This document shows positions 1-10,611 of a stretch of 64,000 nt of DNA, piece by piece (position 1 is the stretch's first letter; every line of letters starts with the position of its first letter). Location of the stretch: positions 682,001 to 746,000 of the forward strand of contig JADNRX010000001.1 in NCBI GenBank assembly GCA_015501595.1. Direction: 5' to 3'. The notes under the pieces were generated by a model. It saw only the letters and a list, made by a program, of their open reading frames with translations, searched no databases and was not told the origin of the DNA. A program made the translations under genes and the position numbers. Source of the DNA: Hymenopellis radicata (Eukaryota > Basidiomycota > Agaricomycetes > Agaricales > Physalacriaceae).

Positions 1-420
1 ACGGACTCCCAAATTGTACGGGCTAGGGCTGGGAGTGGTTCTGAACCAACTAGAAACGGCACTAAATCAGCGAGGAAGACGAAACGCGTCAATACTCACT
101 GAAAGAGGGATTGTCGTTACGCCCTACATAGCACTGCATGGATGTGAGCACATCAATATGCTAGGAGTCTTGTCGACTGTAACGCACATATGCCTTGTGT
201 GACACGAATCATTTCATGAAAGGGATGCTTCAAGGCATTAAAAACTTACGTTGTGTATGATGACCGTTTCGCTGCCATCATGAGGATCTATGCCGTATAT
301 GTCAAGCTGTTCCATCGTGTAGCCGTCCTAAATTCGCTGAGTAAATTGCTTGTGATGTTGGACTGGTAACCGCCTCCAACCTTCTCTCTGTAGTCTGTTA
401 CGGGCAACGGAACGTCCGAG

Positions 421-802
421 TCAAGTCAACGAATCTTCAACAGTGGCAAGAAACGTGCCTAGGTAGTCCCGAACTTCTGATTCGTACGCAAAATCTATAG
501 TATAAGCAAGTCCTATAGACGCGATGACAGTGGTGGTCAGTTCATAGATCAAAATAACTGTGGTATATCATACTAACCCCACACAGTGTCCTCTTCTGGG
601 AGGGATCCTGCGATGACGCGCTAAGACATAATCCTCTGATTGAATGACGCCTTACTGAGCCAGAAAACGCGTCCCAATCCTCCTTGTGAACGAGTGTTAC
701 AACGCGACCGGGTTTCTGTTGAATAGTCACATCAGCCAGAGGATGCAAGTAGGAGCCCACTGACCTCCGGAGTTCCTCTATGGTCATGGGACTTCTGAGC
801 AA
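421..802 (-). CDS. possible small gene, unknown, structure unresolved
   Basis: I do not recognise this protein. A frame open from about 802 reads MTIEELRRSVGSYLHPLAD and then a segment containing VVTLVHKEDWDAFSGS. A plausible 48-base intron (GTAAGG..CGCAG) follows at about 594-641. Further downstream a second open stretch ends SEVRDYLGTFLATVEDSLT and stops at 421-423. Composition looks like coding sequence, but I could not join the two parts in frame with a convincing splice pair, nor find a supported first exon. A single-base deletion like those seen in other genes here could explain this. It could equally be a chance open frame. Confidence 0.25.
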
Positions 803-1354
803 ATCGGCGCACGTATCCCTTCAAAAACCCAGGCGCTTTGAAGGAAGTTCAAGGCTCCACGTCATCAATAGAAAACAGCAAATCTCACTTTGCTTTATTG
901 TATGCGGCGGTGGCTGAAGCTAGTTAAATGTGGCATAGCGTTCTCAAAGACAATACCTTGAATATTAGAGAGCCATATCCGAAGACGATGAATGGCGGAC
1001 GAGAGGCTGATTCTGACATGATGGTTGGTAATCAAAGTAGCAGATTGATGCCGGAGCCCAAGGAGTTCAGACAGAAAACGTGTTCATTCGATCTACGCGA
1101 ACATGTAAACTGCGAGGTATTTCTACAACACTAGGACAAAGCAAACACAAGAAAGCAATCCACGTTCTAAAGCAAAGATATTGATAGCGAGGACAGCACA
1201 AGAATCATCGGGAGATCACCCGTTGAATCGTGAAAGATGATGAAAGCATTCGTAATCTCGTACAGATGATTGAATATATGCGAGTAGTGACAATGGGGCA
1301 TGGCGAAAGGGCATAATCAGTAAGCATAAGGCATAATCTTCTTCGAAGTGTAGA
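803..1354. other. intergenic, nothing recognised
   Basis: Between the doubtful small gene and the end of the large serine-rich gene. It holds a short open frame (928-1134, +) without recognisable features. It presumably includes the 3' untranslated region of the large gene. Confidence 0.4.
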
Positions 1355-4300
1355 TCAAACTCGTAGAGGACGCGCTGGTGTTGGCCGTCCTTTAGGACGA
1401 GGTCGACTTATCCGAAGAGATTCACCCGGACTGTCGTTTCATCAGAAAAAGGAGAAGAGTATGAATAAGGGCACGCACGTCGTGTTCAACTTTGGCGTAG
1501 CTTGATTTTCCTTCATATCCGAAGACGCTTTTCCTGAACTCCGTTTCGACCAGCCTAAGGCAGTGCGACGAGCCGTCGAGCCAACTCTCGGTCTAGCGGG
1601 TAAACCGAAAGCATCCCTAAGGCCTTTCGATTCAGCCTCCGGAGGTGCGCCGAAGGCTTTGGAGGGATTAAACGGTGACGCCACAGACGCCATGTTGCTA
1701 TTGACAGGGAGCTCCCGCAAAGGGGAGCTAGTGGCATTCCGGTACATCTCAGTTTGGATCTTGGTGACTAGCTCGGGTGATGCAGAAACTTTCAAACTCC
1801 TAGTAGATGGATAAGGTGAGGCTCTAGAGGACGTTCTCGAGCGAATACGTCTGGGTCGCAGTTCGGAAGGCAAGGGTCCGTAATTCTGAACTGAATGTTC
1901 CAGCATAGCCTGCATCCCAGAAGGATGCTTCGGAGGGTCGAAGGCTGATCAGATAATTAATACGGCCCAACCCAGGGATAAGACGAGTAGACTTACTTTG
2001 TAAAGCGAAAACGGAGAAGGGCGTATCTAGCCACATCCTTTTACTTTCCGACACCGTATGCTCAGCCTCGTCACGTAGGTCATAGTATCTTCGCAAAGCA
2101 ACGATGCCTCGTTCGTCATCCCAGGTTGTTGTCGCCGAGTGTATGGAAGCTGTGTCTTCATCGACAATGAAAATTGGTTGGCTGGTGGTGGGACTGCTCT
2201 TCCTCGACTCCGGTGAAGATTTTTCCGGGGACGACATCTCTTCTTCGATCGTCGCGTACGCAGAGGTCCTGGAGGCACGGGCTTGGGAGAATCGGCGGCG
2301 ATGACCGCTTCCTCGAGCCCTTGGCCGAGTCCTCTGGGCATGGGTCATAGGATGAGTAGAGTTAGCAAGTACCGCATTGATATGGGAAAGATCAATGCTA
2401 GACTGAGAACCATCCGAAAATGAGGAGTATCCATCGGAAGAGGATAACGGAGGAGTATCGACCCCGGAGCTCGAAGTACATGTGCTTGAGCGTGAACGAT
2501 TGGCAATCCCAGGTCTGGTGAAGACAGGGTTCACGGCAACTACAGAGAACAGTTAGCTCCTAGGAGACGGCATTGGAGAGACAACCTTACATGAAAACGA
2601 AAGATCTTCGCCATCCGCGACCAGGCAACTTTCCTCGAGACTTCGCCGATCCAAATGACCATGTTGCGCTCTAATCATCCGCTCATCTCCAAATTTGACC
2701 GAGTCAACGGTAGAGGCTATGGATGGTTTGGCGATGATTTGCGCTTTCCTGGCTTGCCCATTTTGAAGTTCTGAGTGTTTCCTTTTCTCGACACGGACGC
2801 ACGGGGACTTGTCAATGAGTGAGCCTATTGATTCTCGGCGTTCACGTCCACCGCCTAACATCTGGAGCAAGAGTGAGCATATAGTTTCGAGACTGAATAT
2901 AATAAAGCGTACGCTGATCATTGTGTCATCCTCGCGAGGACTATGCAAGCTGCGATCGTTAAAGCTCAGAACCGAGAGCGGACGGTACACGAGAGGAGCC
3001 AAGTGTCCACCGTTGTATCCGTTGTATCCGTTGTAACCGAAGATTGACTCTTCAGAGGCACTAGAACGCGCACCAGTACGGTCGAATAGAGAATCGTCGC
3101 CTGAAGATCGAAATTCGTCCATGATCGAGTCAGACTCGTAGGAAGTACGATGCTCGTAGCGACTTTCTAGGTAGCTTTCCTGCGGGGAAGCCGAAATGGA
3201 TGTCAAAGGACGCAGATCTACGCCAGTGTTGAACATCTTGTCGCCAACACCTGGGCGGCCTAGACGCATCACAGAGAAGTCGCTAGCCACGGAATCCACA
3301 GATGCCTCAGGTTGATGACGAGCCCAAGCTGCGCGACCATTCGCATAGGAATGAGCAATCGAGTTCATGCTGGTGCTAGAATCGTTGCGACTATGAATAC
3401 CGAAGCTGCGGTTATAGCGGCTGACGGGCGGGAAGTGGGCAGACACATTCGAGTCATTGCGACGATGGCTTCTGAAGTAAAAGCTGGAAGCATCGCTTGC
3501 AACCTTTTTGTGCTTACGCGCTCGAGCGTGGAACTCGAAGGTGTCTTCGACGTTCATGGACATAGATATGGAAAGATCCTCGGAGCTGGGCCGTTCCTGT
3601 AAACTGGGGAGGCCATATTCACCATAGTCGAAAGGATCCGGGACACCAGGATTAACGACATGCCCGTAAGACGAGATGGAAGCAATGCTAAAGACTGACT
3701 CGTTGCGCAAGTGACGTGGAACAGCTGAGGCAGACTGAGGAGGGTAAAAAGCTGGGCGGTGGTCGTGGAACTCGAAACCTCTTCTGACTTCATCGAAAGA
3801 ATCTAGGCCGACAAAACTCGCGATTGACGAAGCTGTAGAGTGACGATATGGGTCGGATGTATTGGAGTCGTCCCGGACGCGACGTTTGGAACTAGAGTCA
3901 GAGTCCAAACGAGGTCGTGGTGCTGGTCTCGCGACGTCTGATGCTTTGGCAAGAATAGATTTCAAGACGGAGTCGTCTTCCCCCATAGAGAGCGAACGAG
4001 CATGCGCAGGAGATGGAATGATGTCCGACAAAGTCAATGGCTTCTCTGCGTAGGAGTCGACGACAGACTTAGGACTGCGGGAGGCACCGCCAAATCTGAA
4101 CGCCCTGTTGAGCTCCCCGTGGGACCCGGAAGAGGTACTTCTTGAAATAGCGCCTGACACTTCCTCGTCATCGAAGTCGCCTGAAATTGGACGAAGGGAT
4201 GGTTCAACCAGATCGCGCAGCTGCGCGGTCGTGAACATGTCGAAAGACTTCTGCAGTTTCAAGTCTCGGGGCCCTTCCGACGACTCGCTTCGAAGGAACG

Positions 4301-7300
4301 TAGGGACTTCCACATCCATGATCAGGTCGTCTGAAGGATACTCAACCATGTTGGAAAATGCTTTGACTGGGGAAGGATCTGAACCTTCATCGCTATAACC
4401 AAAGTTAGTATTCGCAAGTAACGGCGCAAATTATCACATACCTCTGGGTGGTATCCGCAGGAAGATTTGTACGAGGAAGTGCCGGAACAGGTGGAACACC
4501 CAGGAGGTCTCCACCAAAGTCGTAGCGAAGGTCAACTTTGGCAGGCGTTTTGAAGGCGTTCTCCAATTGTTCCATGAAGCTATGCCTATCAGAACCGCCG
4601 GACTCATTGAGTTTTTGGATTTCTCCCGTGAAGTCGAAGCTCTTCTTGGTGTTGTCCTCGTCAGAGATGTTGACGCCCTCGTCGTCGTCGTCGACATCCG
4701 CATGATTATCTTGCTCATCAATAACTTGAGCTCGGAAGACCGGCGGAAGAGGCGACGGAGGAGCAGACACATCTCTCGGGAAGTCATCTGCAGGCCCAAG
4801 GAGTCCGCAAGGCGACCAAAATCGACAGTGTCGTCCAAGCTACGGCGTCTGTTGTCATCCAAGATAACTTGGAGTTCGCCTGGGATATCGGAGTCGGGAT
4901 CAGAATGGTCTATGCTCTCGTCTCTATATGCCGAAACGTCTGAACCTCCCATAGTCCCTTTCATCCCCAGCATCTTCTTGGCGCCTGGAGCTAGTGGGCG
5001 ACGGGAAGTCGTATCGTCTTCAGTTGGATTATATGGCGTACGCTTCTCCGGTGACAGTCGCTTCTTGGCGGCCATGAACAGAGGATTGGTCGACAATTCA
5101 TCCACTGCCATAGGGCCAGCGGAAACCACTCGAATCGAACTGAAAGTCAGTGCGGAGGATCGGCGCGGAGAAGGCGTGGGCGAATCCGGAGGTGGACCAG
5201 GGGGCTTGAGGTTAGACATGGGCCTCGATCTGGCAGGCCGAAGAGCACGTAGGACAGGAGAAGGATCAGGTGCAGGTCCAGGCGTGAGTGTCCGCTTATG
5301 CTTCAAAGTAAAAGCAGGAGAGCCTACTGGCGGCGTCTTCACTGATGGAGCCCGGGGAGGAGAGGTGCTAAGATCCTCGAACGAAGTAATTCGTTGTCCA
5401 ATGAGAGCTTGAGGTGGCAGGGATTGCCCAGCGGCACGAGCATGAGCGTACGGACGTAACGAAGTGATTGAGCTAAGGTTCGCCCTGAGCGTCCTGGCTC
5501 TGAGAGGGCTTCCCTGGTGTTGCGCTTGCAATCGATAACCCGGGTGGTACCCGGGCTGCAAAGGTGAACGATCCGGGCTTAGTGGTGTTGCTTCCAAATC
5601 CAAAATGTTGATAAGCTGAGCCAAATCGTGGGTCGCGGCGTCCAAGATAGAGATGACACCTGTGGAAAGTGAGACTGGTGTAGTAGAAATGCGAAATGCA
5701 GTACCTTGACCAGCGTCTTCGTGGAAACCTTGAGGACGACTGCGCCCCAACATCTGCTCAGAAACTGGACGAGGTCGAGCGCGCCTCACGGGAGTAGAAA
5801 CTGTACTGTGACCATCTGATGTTGCAGACTCGACAGCAATAATTGGAATAGCATCATCAGGTTCATCGCCATCCATAGCTTCCACGTCAGGAAACACGTC
5901 GGACAAAGGCGTACGTCGTCTGCCTTCGACTGAGTGACGACTCTCCTTGCTGGTCCTCCTCTTCTGCTCCTCGTGGACCTTGGCTTTGGTCTCTCTCTCT
6001 TTGTACCTCTGCTCTCGTACAGTCTCGAGACCCTCTTCGTCCCACTTCACGCTGGTACAAGAGCTCGAAGAGGCTCGTGAAGTACCCGAGCTCGTTGACA
6101 TTGGCCGTAAGCTGGACCCGGTTGACATAGCGGATCCAGACCTTGGGCGCCCCATCATCGCTGCCGACTCGACAGAAAGACGGTTGTTATCGATAGTGGC
6201 CTGGACAACAGTAGAAGAGGCTGTAGATCCACCTCTCACCGTTGGAAGTCTGATTGAAGAAGGCAACCCAAGTCCAAGAATACTCTTCTTCTTCTGGACA
6301 TTAGTTGGTGCAGGAGAAACGGGTAGTGTCCCGACCTCGAAGCTGCTGGTCGAGCTGCGCTGGTTTCCTTCGTTTTAGTCTTCTTCTTCTTCTTCTCCTT
6401 GTCTTTCTTTCCAATGGTGCCGTCCTTCATTGTGCCTTTCTCCTTGACCGCCTTCACCTTTGGGACCTTGGGGACGTCCTCCGGCTTTGGGTTCCAGCTA
6501 CCAAGCCTAGCCATTGAGCGGACGGAGCGCATAGCACGAATCGCGACTGATCCTTGAGTTTGCGTCGGATTCGAGGGTACTTGAGACGGGCAAGCAGGCC
6601 ACCGAATGTAGGAGTGAAAGAACGCGCGGGTTCCGGTGTGGAAGACCGAGGAGGTTCATTCAAAGCAGGAGAGGACGAATTGTTGCGTTGGAAGGGCACC
6701 GAGAGTAAAGCGCCTGAGTCAAGTGAGTTAAAACGCGCTCGAGAATCTTCGGGAGGTGGAGGGCGGAAAGGTTCCGGCGCTGTGAAGTTGCATCAATTTG
6801 TGTCTTGAATGGAGGAGAGGAACTACATACTTTTGGAACGAGGTGGCATAAAGGGCCGCGACTCCTTGGCCTTTTCAGTCTTCTCTTTGGAATCCTTCCG
6901 ACCTCGGCCAATAGTCCACCACTTGTCCTTCGTTTCCTTCTCCTTCTTCTCCTCCGGTTTAGCCTTGGGTATGTTGCTCACGTCGGCCATTGGTCCTCCC
7001 CACCCGAGAGTACCTAGCGCGCCGCGAGACTTCTTCTTCTTCACCATCAAAATCTCCCCCAGGTCTGGGTCAACCGTAGGGTCGACATATATTTCGTAGC
7101 CGCCCCGAGCAGAGGATGTGTCGCCTCCGACACGTCGTACCACGTCCGAAAAGTCTCTACCCTTTTCCTTCTCCTTCTCCCGCGGGTTACCAACACCGAG
7201 CATGCTCAGCTTGGATTTCTTGGGCACCACGCGTTTCCTTGGGACAGCGTTATCGGGTCGTGGTGCCAAGGGCGATGGAGGCGCGTCGAAGGAGTAGTTA

Positions 7301-7431
7301 AGAGATGTGTTGGCTTCAGATGACATACCCGTCGCAGACGGTGTAGCGGAGATGAGGCGAATGCTGGGAACGGCGTGGTTGTCACCTGTAGGTGACTCTG
7401 CTGCTCGCGATTGGAGCAGCGTATTGAGCAT
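1355..7431 (-). CDS. large serine-rich conserved basidiomycete protein, unknown function
   Basis: The function is unknown. The eight-exon model (introns 6780-6830, 5660-5704, 4393-4441, 2862-2912, 2540-2590, 1945-1996, 1431-1478) encodes about 1,910 residues. Most of the protein is low-complexity Ser/Pro/Arg. It has a Lys-rich block (KEKKKKKTKTK) near residue 320, a short ordered-looking segment ISILDAATHDLAQLINILDL, and a Tyr-Asn-Gly tandem repeat (3010-3035). The carboxy end contains RRYYDLRDEAEHTV, a motif FDPPKHPSGMQAMLEHSVQN, and a basic tail RISRPRPKGRPTPARP exposed only after removing the last 48-base intron. I recall similar proteins in other Agaricomycetes but no assigned role. The reading frame is broken three times, near 6580, 6355 and 4796, each needing one extra base; conserved-looking sequence continues on both sides. 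Multiple scattered SP/TP sites would suit a phosphorylated scaffold, but that is inference. Confidence 0.75.
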
Positions 7432-8064
7432 TTGATTGTTGTTTTATAGATGGAAAGCAACGAGATAAAATCGTGAAAAATCGGGTCGAATATGTACGTC
7501 GTGAAATGAAAATGAAATCGTTGAATATCGTCGAAAGATATGAGAGTCGTCGTTCGTGAGGGGAATGTGAGTTGTTCGTGTTAGTAGTAACCGTTTCGTA
7601 TGCCGAGGCAGACTCGTTAGGTCAGATGAACGCGTTAATTGTACGGGTTTTTGGGGGTGTATTTCTGTGGATAACGTATTAGGCATCGCGTCCAGCAGCC
7701 AGGCAGAAAAGGGCGCTCACCTGTTAATGACGCACCTTTTCTGTACCAGGACTACAGCGCTGCCGGCGATGGATCACGCCCAGCTCTTGCTGTTTCCTTC
7801 CGGATCTCTATAAATTCGAAGCAGCTCGTTGAGTAGCGCGCCAACGAGCACGAAATTTTTGCACACCTTCCGCTACTTGCCACACAGCACAAGTACCACA
7901 ATGCGGCAAGCCTGCGCGGACGACGCTGTTGATAGCGACGATGGTAAGAGGACAACAAAGCACGGCGTCGTTGACACCGGGTTTCAAACCTGCATCACGT
8001 GAGGCCGTTGAATTTGTCAGCGCATTCATCGTGCCTGTCAAGTTGGCAGTTGCGCCGGCCTACC
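7432..8064. promoter_or_regulatory. divergent intergenic region with TCACGTGA box
   Basis: Separates the start of the large serine-rich gene (-) from the small conserved protein gene (+). A perfect palindrome TCACGTGA lies at 7995-8002, 63 bases before the + strand ATG. This is a CACGTG E-box of the kind bound by Cbf1-type bHLH proteins. No coding sequence is supported, although short frames exist on both strands. Confidence 0.45.
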
Positions 8065-8412
8065 ATGAGCTACGCGCCGCACATAGTCTACTCCCTTGCC
8101 ATAACCACGTTTTCCATCCATCTTATTGCACAGAGAAATGGATTTCGTGAGGAGCGATCAAGGGTGGCAGCACAACTTAGCATACTAGAATCCATCCGGG
8201 ATCGTCTGCAGTCGGGCGAGCGCATACCTCCGGACGAAATGCAGAGTTTGCGAAAACTAGCTCGCCCAGACTCGGCAGAGGACTACCATGAGGAGATTAC
8301 TTGGACAGAGGCTTTTTTGGGGAAGAAAGACATCAAGACTCCAGCAAATGGTACCAGTTCTTCCTGTACTTCCACGGCGTCACTCATACATTTTCTAGAT
8401 GGATCTTCGTAG
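8065..8412 (+). CDS. small conserved membrane-anchored protein, unknown
   Basis: About 100 residues. An amino-terminal hydrophobic stretch (HIVYSLAITTFSIHLIAQ) is followed by a charged helical region (RSRVAAQLSILESIRDRLQ, then PPDEMQSLRKLARPD) and ends near ITWTEAFLGKKD. I recall agaricomycete proteins of similar layout, with one amino-terminal membrane helix plus a coiled coil, but no known function; a mitochondrial or ER tail is possible. The start at 8065 was chosen because the hydrophobic segment follows it directly. A 48-base intron-like segment (8351-8398, GTACCA..TTCTAG) sits just before the stop. Its length is divisible by three and it has no stop, so spliced (99 aa) and unspliced (115 aa) forms share the same stop codon. 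Confidence 0.55.
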   Translation: MSYAPHIVYSLAITTFSIHLIAQRNGFREERSRVAAQLSILESIRDRLQSGERIPPDEMQSLRKLARPDSAEDYHEEITWTEAFLGKKDIKTPANGTSSSCTSTASLIHFLDGSS

Positions 8413-9024
8413 TATTACAATTTCTAACCGGCCATTGCATGTGTACACTTGTGCGTCTCCCGACGCGCCTGCATTACGTGGCCCATTAATCACTTTTATT
8501 CAGCGCCGACTCGGATTCCAAAACGTTTACCACTGCATAGACTGCCTAATGGTCCTTATCCGGCTCAAAGCGCTCCATACGACGCGCTATTTTGACCTCG
8601 TATCCACACGTACCCAGCGTCAGAAGACTTCTATCTCGGCTAGCAACTCAATCGACGAGAATATTGCTGTGCTTCACATCATGATGTGTAAGACGCCACC
8701 GTACTTGGCGCAATACGACAGACCTGACTTTCACTACGCGACTGTCTCGAGCTCCACAATGTTAGTGCTATCGATATCTGTCTGAGGTCTGCCGCTGTCG
8801 ATCCTTGATTATAAGTTCATTTCTAGAGACCGTGTTCGAGCTTGCTCGACCTGGTTCTTACGGTGCTCTGTCCATGCCGAAGGCCTGGGTGATGCAAGTT
8901 ACCAAACTCCCCCAACGCAGTCCGTCAGGGAGACACCAAGAAAATACCTCAGGCCAAGCGTCGGAACCCGGCGCCGGAGAAGACTGCGCCACATCATTCT
9001 GCTCTCTTCGATGCATAGATTGAC
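8399..9024 (+). CDS. doubtful open reading region, unknown
   Basis: An open frame from 8399 to 8785 can be joined by a possible intron (GTTAGT..TTCTAG, about 8759-8827) to a second open stretch that runs to a stop at 9022-9024 and contains the basic run GTRRRRRLR. Nothing in it resembles a family I know. The frame begins inside the last exon of the preceding gene. It may be the 3' untranslated and intergenic sequence of that gene rather than a gene. Confidence 0.15.
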
Positions 9025-9398
9025 ATGAACGCGTGCAATCAGTTCAACATTCTAACGCCATCTAGTATGCCGGTGATGTAAGGCACCCACCTTTGAATAA
9101 ATTTGTGGCGCAGATATGCCGTGATCTAGATCCGCCTAGGACGCGTAGACAGACGGCAGAGACTCGTACTCCTAGATCCTTGGGGATTGTGGATTCATAT
9201 AGGCTTGATGTTCTCTAGTTGTATGGATTCTCCCATCGCACGTCGAGATGGGGATGGTGATGAGAGGCAATTCAGCTGACCGACACAGCTGATACAAACA
9301 CGTGAAAGGAGAAAGTTTCAAATCCCTATTTGAGATGCTTTATATTGAGCATTCTCCTAAACACTTCCACCCACTCTTATTGTCTTTTGTCGTCTATT
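9025..9398. other. intergenic, upstream of RING gene
   Basis: No supported gene. A 37-codon open stretch occurs around 9110-9220 but has no recognisable motif. The segment nearest 9399 should carry the promoter of the RING-finger gene. Confidence 0.4.
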
Positions 9399-10406
9399 AT
9401 GCATGCTCGAACAGGTCCCACACCACAGCCCTTGTCGCTTCCTTTATTCCAATTCGAGGCAGACAATAACCACAACTTTATTATAAATTACGACTCTGAT
9501 GTCGGTGAGTGATCTACTCTACAGCTTTCGGTCTCTTTACTCACGATGCGACTCGCCAATCTCACTATTACTGTCCCTACCTCTCCTTCTCTCTCCCGCT
9601 TCAAACGTTCATCCTTCTCTGGCAAACGTTTAGACAGCATCGAGGAAGAGCGCTCCGAGTATCACGTCAATCTCGGCGCTGAGAGCCCGCGTTCAATCAT
9701 GAACGAGGATATCCTCGCCGAAGAGACATCGTTAATGGCACGGTCTGGTATCGCTGCCAACACGGAAGTGCCCCCGCGAACGCGCTTATGGCGCTCCAGT
9801 TCATTCACCAACAAAGTACCCAATCGCTCGTCCTCGAAGGACTGGGTAGACAGAGACTGCGGCATATGGTATGTCACTCGTGATATGTCACTGGGGGATC
9901 TAGACACCGACTCCATTCAGCTTCGAAATGGCCGTGGTGCCGTGTAGGACGCTATGCTGTGGAAAACTCTTTTGTTTGGAGCATCTAGCTGAGGTTCGTG
10001 ACATTTTTGCCACTGAACCCGAGTGACTAAATTCTCAACGTGACTCTAGTGGCTACACGGATCTTCCTCAGATGGATTGTGCCCCTCGTGTAAAACGCCC
10101 TGCACCCTTGAGAAGGACACGCTGTCGCTTGCGTCCCCGAAACTGTCGCTCAAGATCGGGTCCCCAGCTCCATCTCGCTTGACGTTCCACAAGCCATCTT
10201 CATCAGTGGACTCTGATTCAATCTCCTCCGCTTCGTCCTCAGATTCCGACACGAGTTACGAAGAGAACGACAGTCCCAGCGATGAGGAGATGCAGACTGT
10301 CGCCTTCGAGGCGAATCAACTGTCTGAAGATGCCTTATCCCGTATAGCAGGCAAGGTCCTCAGCATAGTGGCGTTAATGGTCTTCTATCATGCCCTCCTG
10401 AGTTGA
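9399..10406 (+). CDS. RING-finger protein with acidic serine-rich tail
   Basis: The zinc-binding module appears only after splicing introns 9869-9920 and 9994-10049. The spliced product contains CGICFE, then CRTLCCGKLFCLEHL and finally CPSCKTPC, giving paired Cys-x2-Cys ligands at both ends with Cys/His in between, as in RING domains of E3 ubiquitin ligases. After it comes a Ser/Asp/Glu-rich stretch and a hydrophobic carboxy end (VLSIVALMVFYHALLS) that could be a tail anchor. Two starts are possible. One is ATG 9399 with a 129-base intron (9505-9633), giving 256 residues. The other is ATG 9546 without that intron, giving 250 residues. Both sums are divisible by three. The hydrophobic end suggests an ER or outer mitochondrial membrane ligase; substrate unknown. 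Confidence 0.7.
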
Positions 10407-10611
10407 AGCATGTTCACCTGACCTTCGGGTTGTAATTGATACCACTCACGATCTGTTACTCATATATCCTGTATCTGCATCTTGTACTTCTATCCTTGCA
10501 TTGTAAAAAAATGTTTTTCACGCGCATCACATGGCATTAGTATTCAACCTAAGAGATACAATAAACGTTGCTACAGGTAAGTTCTTGAATAAATATAAGG
10601 TGAGGTCCCTG

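Noticed and set aside
4567..5412. 281-codon + strand open frame
   Set aside because: Shadow of the serine-rich gene on the opposite strand; no start context, introns or protein features of its own.
6340..6438. 98-base intron (GTGAAG..ACCAG) to repair the frame
   Set aside because: Arithmetically possible, but it is purine-rich, twice the usual length and encodes a Lys-rich block expected in the protein.
4741..6600. Programmed frameshifting in the serine-rich gene
   Set aside because: No slippery heptamer or downstream structure at the three breaks, and the same one-base loss occurs in unrelated genes, so sequencing error is simpler.
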